5,399 nucleotides of DNA from Synechococcus sp. HW_metabat.54 (lineage in GTDB: Bacteria; Cyanobacteriota; Cyanobacteriia; PCC-6307; Cyanobiaceae): NCBI GenBank assembly GCA_018623675.1, contig JAAZVJ010000079.1, positions 1 to 5,399 on the forward strand, written 5' to 3'. Numbering within the stretch: position 1 is the first letter of the stretch; every line of letters begins with the position of its first letter. Under the pieces are notes generated by a model. The model was not told the origin of the DNA. It worked only from the letters and a program-made list of their open reading frames with translations, and ran no database searches. Positions 1 through 4,401 of this stretch are shown here, one piece after another. Both the position numbers and the translations under genes were made by a program.

Positions 1-524
1 AGCTCCAGAAACGTGCGGCCCCACATCGGTCCGTCTGGCTCATCCAGGTCCACTCCAAGGTGATGGGCCTCATCCGCAATGGCCAGCAGGTCGCCCCCTC
101 CCCAGCGCTGTAAGTCGTTGCGAAGCGCCTCCAATTGGCGGCCAGCGGCCTGGTAGGTGATCAACCAGCCGTCTGCCATCTGCAGGGTCTTGGGGTGGAT
201 CGGTTCCACGGACCAGGTCTCTAACCGCAGTCCCAGCCGTTCGGCGGCCCCACTCCATTGGCGCAGGATTGACGTGCGGTGACAGAACACGACGAAGCGG
301 CCCAGCTTTCCTTCCTGTTGCATGGCCTGGAAGCCCAACAGGGCCCCGAGGGTTTTGCCTGCTCCTGGCCCGGCATGCACCAGGACGTCTCGGCCTTTGG
401 CGCTGGCGGGATCGAGGCGGCGCCGGAGCAATTGGATCAATTGCTGTTGCCACAGCCGTGGCCGGATGCGGGGTTGCTCCGCCTCGGAACCCAATTGGAA
501 CGACGTTGAGGCGATGGTGCCCAC
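1..524 (-). CDS. Superfamily 2 DEAD/DEAH-box helicase, N-terminal part (truncated by window edge)
   Basis: ATP-dependent nucleic-acid helicase or translocase, 174 codons visible. Numbered from a GTG at 522-524, the translation has a Q-motif-like stretch RPRLWQQQLIQLLRRRL (about 21-37), a Walker A motif HAGPGAGKT (50-58; K57 and T58 bind ATP phosphates), a strand plus arginine region FVVFCHRTSILRQW, and Walker B AIADEAHH with D151-E152-A153-H154. This order is that of the first RecA-like domain of SF2 helicases, nearest to the ResIII/DEXH type; the second RecA domain would lie beyond position 1. Start choice is uncertain: the frame is closed by a stop at 570-572 and has no ATG before Walker A. 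GTG 522-524 is preferred because residues resembling the conserved N-terminus (SFQLGSE) follow soon after; TTG 552-554 and TTG 525-527 are alternatives. No strong Shine-Dalgarno is seen. Substrate and role cannot be deduced; the family is sure, the start is not. Confidence 0.9.
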   Translation of the reverse strand, partial: MGTIASTSFQLGSEAEQPRIRPRLWQQQLIQLLRRRLDPASAKGRDVLVHAGPGAGKTLGALLGFQAMQQEGKLGRFVVFCHRTSILRQWSGAAERLGLRLETWSVEPIHPKTLQMADGWLITYQAAGRQLEALRNDLQRWGGGDLLAIADEAHHLGVDLDEPDGPMWGRTFLE

Positions 525-612
525 CAACAAGATGAGTCTTTCTAACCATTCCAAACCGGTCAGGCACCCCTAACTTCCGGCCATCAGCCCACGGGCGCGT
601 TCCTCTTGTGCC

Positions 613-789
613 ATGGCCCGACGACACCTCACACCCGGATCCAATCCACGACAGCGGCAGTGGTTGGAGCTGTGTTGGAGCTCAGATTGCGACATTGACC
701 CCCTGATTCTTCGCGCGCGCCAGTTCCGTCACCAGGGCCAACGGGAGTTGGCCCTGGCTTTGGAGCAGGAGTTGATGCCGTTGGTTTGA
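613..789 (+). CDS. Small hypothetical protein, 58 aa
   Basis: A short reading frame that opens with the first ATG after a stop at 571-573 and ends in TGA at 787-789. The product is basic at the N-terminus (MARRHLTPGSNPRQRQW), has two cysteines (C21, C26), then an amphipathic, probably helical second half with the pattern ILRARQFRHQGQRELALALEQEL. I do not recognise a family. Its composition (Arg/Gln/Leu rich, no internal stop, plausible helix periodicity) looks like real protein, and such short conserved ORFs are common in marine Synechococcus. It fills what would otherwise be a gap between the divergent helicase gene and the convergent gene ending at 799. No Shine-Dalgarno is seen before the ATG. 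A perfect hairpin at 732-757 lies in its second half and could be the real reason for the sequence; in that case this may be a non-coding spacer. Confidence 0.55.
   Translation: MARRHLTPGSNPRQRQWLELCWSSDCDIDPLILRARQFRHQGQRELALALEQELMPLV
732..757. repeat. Perfect 11-bp inverted repeat with GGGA tetraloop
   Basis: Arms CCAGGGCCAAC (732-742) and GTTGGCCCTGG (747-757) are exact reverse complements separated by GGGA, which fits the GNRA tetraloop class when read on the plus strand. The stem is GC-rich and should be very stable in RNA. It lies inside the 613-789 frame and 42 bp beyond the stop codon of the minus-strand gene that ends at 799, so it could end or protect that gene's transcript. No U-tract follows on either strand (plus side continues CTTTGG), so a classical intrinsic terminator is not supported. 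A related 10-bp palindrome, GTTGGCCAAC, sits at 817-826 inside the minus-strand gene. Confidence 0.6.
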
Positions 790-798
790 AGCCCTTCC

Positions 799-1377
799 CT
801 AAATCGCTTCGGCGTGGTTGGCCAACAGGCGCTCCACTTCGTCGAGACCCTCTTCAGCCGCTTGGTGCGCTTTCTCAAAATTGCCTTCAGCGCTTTCGAG
901 AAGCTGGGCGGCACAGCGATCGAGCAGATCGTCTCGTTGATCCATCAGTACACCGAGTAACTCGGACTCGATGATGGATTGCACGGCCTGGCGTTGCAGG
1001 TGCTGGTTGCTGGCTTCCTCAAACGTGCCTTGCACCAACTCTTGGATAAACAGGCGATGCACCTCACTGCTGCGCAGGAAGCTTTCGGTGGCGTTGATGA
1101 TGCCGTCCACCAGGGTGCGATCGGGTTCAGATCCCTGATCCGCCAGTTTGAATTCCCAATCCAAGTGGCGGCGTTGCCAGCCAGCCGCATGGAGGCTGGG
1201 CATCACGGTTTGGGTAAACGTGTCGACCGACATTTCATAGATGCGCTCGGCGAGGCGTTCACACCACTCACGACCGTGGGCGTTCAACACGGTTTCCATC
1301 GCCGCGCGCTCCACGGCATGGCCGCCGTGGTGGCTATGGCAAACGCCATCAGGACATTCGATCGCCGAAAGGCCCAT
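799..1377 (-). CDS. Hypothetical protein, 192 aa, Cys/His-rich N-terminus and acidic helical C-terminal part
   Basis: The product begins MGLSAIECPDGVCHSHHGGH, with C8, C13, H14, H16, H17 and H20 closely spaced as in a metal-binding site. The rest is predicted soluble and mostly helical, without signal peptide or membrane segment; it contains ERLAERIYEMSVDTF, a WQRRHLDWEFKLADQ stretch, and a long acidic C-terminal region (about 95-190) with heptad-like Leu/Ile spacing that could form a coiled coil. I do not recognise a named family; it has the feel of a conserved cyanobacterial hypothetical protein. Start: ATG at 1375-1377 is chosen because the Cys/His motif begins right after it and the upstream residues look unconserved. 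An in-frame ATG at 1495-1497 would add 40 residues and would lie antisense to the pntA-1 start. No clear Shine-Dalgarno precedes either. It converges on the 613-789 ORF (9-bp gap) and diverges from pntA-1. Coding is well supported; function is unknown. Confidence 0.8.
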   Translation of the reverse strand: MGLSAIECPDGVCHSHHGGHAVERAAMETVLNAHGREWCERLAERIYEMSVDTFTQTVMPSLHAAGWQRRHLDWEFKLADQGSEPDRTLVDGIINATESFLRSSEVHRLFIQELVQGTFEEASNQHLQRQAVQSIIESELLGVLMDQRDDLLDRCAAQLLESAEGNFEKAHQAAEEGLDEVERLLANHAEAI

Positions 1378-1495
1378 GGGACTTGGGTGGAGATTCTTTT
1401 GGCTTAGCCAAACGGGCCTGATCACCACGCAATCTTCAGGAAAGCTGCGGTAAGCGTTTGGGCGACCCCGTAATCTCGCTTGGGTCGGCGGCGTC
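1378..1495. promoter_or_regulatory. Divergent control region between the Cys/His protein and pntA-1
   Basis: If the Cys/His protein starts at 1377, these 118 bp hold the outward-facing promoters for both it and the pnt operon. Possible elements are a TAATCT hexamer at 1471-1476 (four of six matches to the -10 consensus), which would give a leader of roughly 13 bases before the pntA-1 ATG but lacks a convincing -35, and the palindrome at 1398-1412. No NtcA-type GTA-N8-TAC site was found. The promoter role is inferred from gene orientation, not from strong motifs. Confidence 0.35.
1398..1412. promoter_or_regulatory. Palindrome, possible operator
   Basis: TTTGGCT-T-AGCCAAA is a perfect inverted repeat with 7-bp arms and a single central base. 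It lies 20 bp upstream of the chosen start of the minus-strand Cys/His protein and about 83 bp upstream of pntA-1, a suitable place for a dimeric repressor or activator. It matches no regulator consensus that I can name. It would be coding sequence if the longer minus-strand start at 1497 were used. Confidence 0.3.
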
Positions 1496-2641
1496 ATGAT
1501 CTTGCCCAGACTCTTAATACCTGTTGAGACAGCAGCGGCGGAAACCCGTGTTGCTGCATCCCCGGAAACCATCAAGAAGTTCATCGGCCTGGGCTGTTCG
1601 GTTGCGATCGAACGCGGTGCAGGTGCTTCTGCCGGTTTTGTGGATTCCGCTTATCAAGAAGCCGGTGCCGAACTGGTGAGCGTCGGTGATGCTCAGGCCT
1701 GGGGCCAAGCGGATCTTCTGCTCTGTGTGCAGACCCCTGGGGCCCAGCATCTCGCCAAGTTGCGACGCGGTGCCTTGGTGGTGGGCCTGCTGTCTCCCTA
1801 CAGCAACCAAGCCCTGGTGGGTGCTCTTCAAAACGGTGGCCTTTCGGCCATGGCTCTTGAGCTTCTGCCTCGGATCAGCCGTGCACAGTCGGCCGATGCC
1901 CTGTCATCTCAGGCCAACATTGCTGGTTACAAAGCGGTGTTGCTGGGATCTGCGGCCCTTGACCGTTACTTCCCCATGCTGATGACGGCAGCGGGCACGG
2001 TGCAGCCGGCCAAGGTGGTGATTCTCGGTGCCGGTGTGGCCGGTCTTCAGGCCGTGGCCACCGCCCGTCGCCTTGGTGCTGTGGTGTACGTGAGTGATAT
2101 TCGCCCTGCGGTTAAAGAGCAGGTTGAGTCCCTTGGCGCCCGCTTCATTGAGCCACCTGAGCTTGATGACAAGCCCTCTGAGGCAGGCGGTTATGCCAAG
2201 CAGGCATCTGAGGCATTTCTGGCAGCGCAGCGTCAGCAACTCTCCGACCAATTGGCTGAGGCTGATGTGGCCATCTGCACCGCTCAGGTGCCTGGCCGTC
2301 AGGCTCCTCGCCTGATCAGCGAAGACATGCTCGATCGCATGCGTCCTGGCTCGGTCGTGGTCGACCTGGCCGTGGCTCAGGGTGGCAATTGTGCCGACAC
2401 CAAGCCTTCCCAGACCGTGGACCGCAAGGGTGTGAAGTTGATTGGTGCCAATGACCTGCCCTGCACGGTGCCAAACCATGCCAGCGCCCTCTACGCCCGT
2501 AATTTGCTGGCGCTGCTGGAGCCGACTCTGAAGGATGGCCAGCTCACCCTCGACACCGATGATGAGCTGATTGCCGGTTGTCTGATCGCCCAGGACGGCA
2601 GCATTCGCCGCGGCGACGTTCTCACCCCCGGAGCCAACTGA
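1496..2641 (+). CDS. pntA-1: NAD(P) transhydrogenase subunit alpha part 1 (PntAA, domain I)
   Basis: Soluble NAD(H)-binding subunit of the proton-translocating transhydrogenase; it passes hydride from NADH to NADP+ held by domain III of PntB. The 381 residues match the length of separately encoded PntAA proteins (about 380). The N-terminal AlaDH/PNT domain carries RLLIPVETAAAETRVAASPE (5-24) and the signature PRISRAQSADALSSQANIAGY (125-145). The Rossmann domain carries VVILGAGVAGLQA (174-186), a strand ending in acidic D201 (VSDIRP) consistent with NAD rather than NADP preference, the family stretch RPAVKEQVESLGARFIEPPE, mobile-loop region AGGYAKQ (230-236), and GSVVVDLAVAQGGNC (285-299). No membrane segment is present. 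Most relatives begin M-P-R-L/I-L-I-P-V-E, so TTG at 1502-1504 could be the true start instead of ATG 1496; neither has a clear Shine-Dalgarno. The stop TGA shares its last base with the pntA-2 ATG. First gene of the operon. Confidence 0.97.
   Translation: MILPRLLIPVETAAAETRVAASPETIKKFIGLGCSVAIERGAGASAGFVDSAYQEAGAELVSVGDAQAWGQADLLLCVQTPGAQHLAKLRRGALVVGLLSPYSNQALVGALQNGGLSAMALELLPRISRAQSADALSSQANIAGYKAVLLGSAALDRYFPMLMTAAGTVQPAKVVILGAGVAGLQAVATARRLGAVVYVSDIRPAVKEQVESLGARFIEPPELDDKPSEAGGYAKQASEAFLAAQRQQLSDQLAEADVAICTAQVPGRQAPRLISEDMLDRMRPGSVVVDLAVAQGGNCADTKPSQTVDRKGVKLIGANDLPCTVPNHASALYARNLLALLEPTLKDGQLTLDTDDELIAGCLIAQDGSIRRGDVLTPGAN
2630..2633 (+). promoter_or_regulatory. Ribosome binding site of pntA-2
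   Basis: GGAG lies 7 bases before ATG 2641, within the last codons of pntA-1. It supports this ATG over in-frame upstream non-ATG starts such as TTG 2578, whose extra residues (MSDRPGRQHSP...) are an out-of-frame reading of pntA-1 and unlike any membrane subunit. Confidence 0.7.
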
Positions 2642-2946
2642 TGGATTCAATCTTTGTGAATGCCCTCTGGGTTTTGCTGCTTGGCAGCCTCCTGGGGCTT
2701 GAACTGATCGGCAAGGTGCCTCCCACCCTGCACACCCCCTTGATGAGTGGTGCAAATGCCATTTCCGGCATCACCGTGTTGGCAGCTCTGACGGCCATCA
2801 TCAAGTCGAATGGCAGCACCCCACTGCTGGTGCTGGGTTCGGTTTCTTTGGGCTTTGCCCTCTTCAACGTGATCGGCGGCTTCCTCGTCACCGACCGCAT
2901 GCTCGCCATGTTCAGCCGTAAGCCCGCCCGTAAGGAGAACCGCTGA
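2641..2946 (+). CDS. pntA-2: NAD(P) transhydrogenase subunit alpha part 2 (PntAB, membrane part of alpha)
   Basis: Small integral membrane subunit (101 aa) that supplies the alpha-side helices of the proton-conducting domain II. Three hydrophobic helices are visible at about 5-23, 36-54 and 61-83, followed by a basic cytoplasmic tail (FSRKPARKENR). The family motif HTPLMSGANAISGI (31-44) opens the second helix; H31 corresponds to the buried alpha-chain histidine linked with proton transfer in this enzyme family. The VTDRMLAMF segment after helix 3 is also conserved. In cyanobacteria the enzyme has been placed in the thylakoid membrane (known for Synechocystis; inferred here). The start overlaps the pntA-1 stop by one base and the stop overlaps the pntB start by one base, implying translational coupling and matched output of the three subunits. 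The split of PntA into two genes is ordinary in cyanobacteria and several other bacteria. Confidence 0.96.
   Translation: MDSIFVNALWVLLLGSLLGLELIGKVPPTLHTPLMSGANAISGITVLAALTAIIKSNGSTPLLVLGSVSLGFALFNVIGGFLVTDRMLAMFSRKPARKENR
2932..2937 (+). promoter_or_regulatory. Ribosome binding site of pntB
   Basis: AAGGAG, the strongest Shine-Dalgarno match in the window, lies 8 bases before ATG 2946 and overlaps the codons for the basic tail of PntA-2. With the one-base stop/start overlap it fixes the pntB start and suggests high or reinitiated translation. Confidence 0.85.
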
Positions 2947-4367
2947 TGGACATCCTCCAGTACGTCATCGACCTCGTCGCCATCCTTTTGTTGGCGCTCG
3001 GCATTAAGGGTCTGTCGAAAGTGCGTTCCGCCAGGGGCGCGAATCAATTGGCGGCTGTCGCCATGGCCTTGGCCGTGATCGGTCTTCTGGTGAATTACCT
3101 GGGCACCTCCGGCATCAGCGCTTCTGCCTGGACCTGGATCATCGGTGGCACGGTTGTGGGTGGTGCACTTGGCGCCATCACCGCTCAACGGGTACCGATG
3201 ACGTCGATGCCTGAGACCGTTGCTCTCTTCAACGGTTGTGGAGGCATGTCCTCCCTCTTGGTGGCGTTGGCTGCGGCCTTCTATCCCACTGAGCTCGACG
3301 CCAGCGGTCTGGTGGCCGTTGTGTCGATCGTGATCTCCGTGTTTGTGGGATCCATCACCTTCACGGGATCCATCGTGGCGATGGCCAAGCTCCAAGGCTG
3401 GCTTTCAACCCCTGCCTGGATGCAGAGCAAGGCTCGCCATTTTGTGAATATCGCCCTGGCCGTGGCCTGCTTGGTGGCTGCCATTGAGCTCGTCGTGAAT
3501 GGTGGATCCAGCCTTCAGGGCCTTTGGTTGTTGGTCATCGCTTCCAGCGTGCTCGGAATCGGCGTCACCCTGCCGATCGGTGGTGCCGACATGCCCGTGG
3601 TGATCTCGCTGCTGAATAGCTATTCCGGTGTCGCTGCCGCAGCCGCTGGTTTTGTGGTGGGCAGCCAGTTGCTGATCGTTGCCGGTGCCATGGTTGGTGC
3701 CGCGGGTCTGATCCTGACCCAGGTGATGTGCAACGGCATGAACCGCTCCCTGGTGTCGGTGCTGTTTGGTGGTGCCCTGGGTGCGTCCGCTTCCTCTGGT
3801 GGCGGTGGTGGTGAATACACCAACATCACCAGCTGCAGTGTGGAGGAATGCGCCCTCACCCTGGAGGCCGCTGAGCGGGTGGTGATCGTTCCCGGTTATG
3901 GCCTTGCGGTTGCCCAGGCTCAACACACCCTGCGTGAGGTCACTCGATCCCTGGAAGCCGCTGGCATTGAAGTGGCTTATGCCATTCACCCCGTGGCCGG
4001 CAGGATGCCGGGCCATATGAATGTGCTGCTGGCGGAGGCCGATGTGCCCTATGAGCAGCTCAAGGAGATGGATGTGATCAATCCTGAGTTCCCCGCTACC
4101 GATGTGGTGTTGGTGCTGGGCGCCAATGATGTGGTCAACCCTCAGGCCAAGAACGATCCCCAATCGCCGTTGTACGGCATGCCTGTGCTCGACGTGCAGC
4201 AAGCCCGCACGGTGTTTGTGGTCAAGCGCGGCATGAGCGCTGGTTATTCCGGCATCAAAAACGACCTGTTCGAGCTTGCCAACACTTCGATGGTGTTTGG
4301 TGATGCCAAGAAGGTGCTCGGTGATCTGCTCGGCGAGCTCAAGGAGCTCGGCGTCGGCAAGAAGTGA
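2946..4367 (+). CDS. pntB: NAD(P) transhydrogenase subunit beta (PntB)
   Basis: Beta subunit (473 aa; family about 460-480) with the rest of membrane domain II and the NADP(H)-binding domain III. Hydrophobic helices span about 5-21, 32-53, 61-80, 92-112, 121-147, 164-184, 191-209, 216-238 and 241-279. Family signature MTSMPETVALFNGCGG is at 85-100; N96 stands where E. coli PntB has His91. A glycine-rich hinge (SSGGGGGEYTN, 283-293) leads to domain III, which carries the NADP-binding motifs VPGYGLAVAQAQH (315-327), HPVAGRMPGHMNVLLAEA (348-365), GANDVVNP (392-399) and VKRGMSAGYSGIKN (426-439), then FGDAKK. Domain III sits beside PntA-1 for direct hydride transfer, and proton flow through the membrane domain gates NADP(H) binding. 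In photosynthetic cells it supplies or balances NADPH, chiefly in low light or mixotrophic growth (known from Synechocystis). Last gene of the overlapping pnt trio; no deletions or missing key motifs. Confidence 0.98.
   Translation: MDILQYVIDLVAILLLALGIKGLSKVRSARGANQLAAVAMALAVIGLLVNYLGTSGISASAWTWIIGGTVVGGALGAITAQRVPMTSMPETVALFNGCGGMSSLLVALAAAFYPTELDASGLVAVVSIVISVFVGSITFTGSIVAMAKLQGWLSTPAWMQSKARHFVNIALAVACLVAAIELVVNGGSSLQGLWLLVIASSVLGIGVTLPIGGADMPVVISLLNSYSGVAAAAAGFVVGSQLLIVAGAMVGAAGLILTQVMCNGMNRSLVSVLFGGALGASASSGGGGGEYTNITSCSVEECALTLEAAERVVIVPGYGLAVAQAQHTLREVTRSLEAAGIEVAYAIHPVAGRMPGHMNVLLAEADVPYEQLKEMDVINPEFPATDVVLVLGANDVVNPQAKNDPQSPLYGMPVLDVQQARTVFVVKRGMSAGYSGIKNDLFELANTSMVFGDAKKVLGDLLGELKELGVGKK
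4334..4350 (+). repeat. 7-bp hairpin at the 3' end of pntB
   Basis: CGAGCTC (4334-4340), loop AAG, GAGCTCG (4344-4350) form a perfect 7-bp stem 14 bases before the pntB stop codon. It also encodes the GELKELG tail of the protein, so coding constraint may explain part of it. It is the first of three hairpins across the pntB/hydrolase junction. Confidence 0.4.
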
Positions 4368-4380
4368 TCCGGAAACAGTG

Positions 4381-4401
4381 ATGACGCACGCGTCATGCGT
4401 G
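4381..4401 (+). repeat. Two mutually exclusive hairpins over the hydrolase start codon
   Basis: ATGACGC (4381-4387) can pair with GCGTCAT (4390-4396) around a two-base AC, while CACGC (4387-4391) can pair with GCGTG (4397-4401) around GTCAT. The first would bury the ATG itself, though a two-base loop would have to open one or more pairs. The two cannot form together, so the segment could act as a simple switch for initiation; this is inference from base pairing only. Confidence 0.35.

Noticed and set aside
269..573. Three plus-strand ORFs of 76-88 aa opposite the helicase
   Set aside because: They are antisense to a clear helicase and have no recognisable composition or ribosome sites.
70..627. 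185-aa minus-strand ORF overlapping the helicase
   Set aside because: It is a +1/-1 frame shadow: Arg/Pro/Gly-rich with no motifs, while the neighbouring minus-strand frame carries Walker A and DEAH.
979..1407. 142-aa plus-strand ORF opposite the Cys/His protein
   Set aside because: It is antisense to a frame with better protein character (acidic helices, Cys/His cluster); high GC makes long antisense frames common.
2578..2640. Upstream extension of pntA-2 from TTG 2578
   Set aside because: The extra 21 residues are an out-of-frame reading of the pntA-1 end; ATG 2641 has a proper Shine-Dalgarno and the family's usual N-terminus.
3781..3813. GGT/GGC-rich run as a possible simple-sequence repeat
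   Set aside because: It encodes the glycine-rich hinge between domains II and III of PntB and fits the expected place of that linker.
1904..4202. Minus-strand ORFs of 257-283 aa opposite the pnt genes
   Set aside because: They are antisense shadows, rich in His, Gln and Arg as expected from the complement of Ala/Val/Leu codons; the plus-strand genes are certain.
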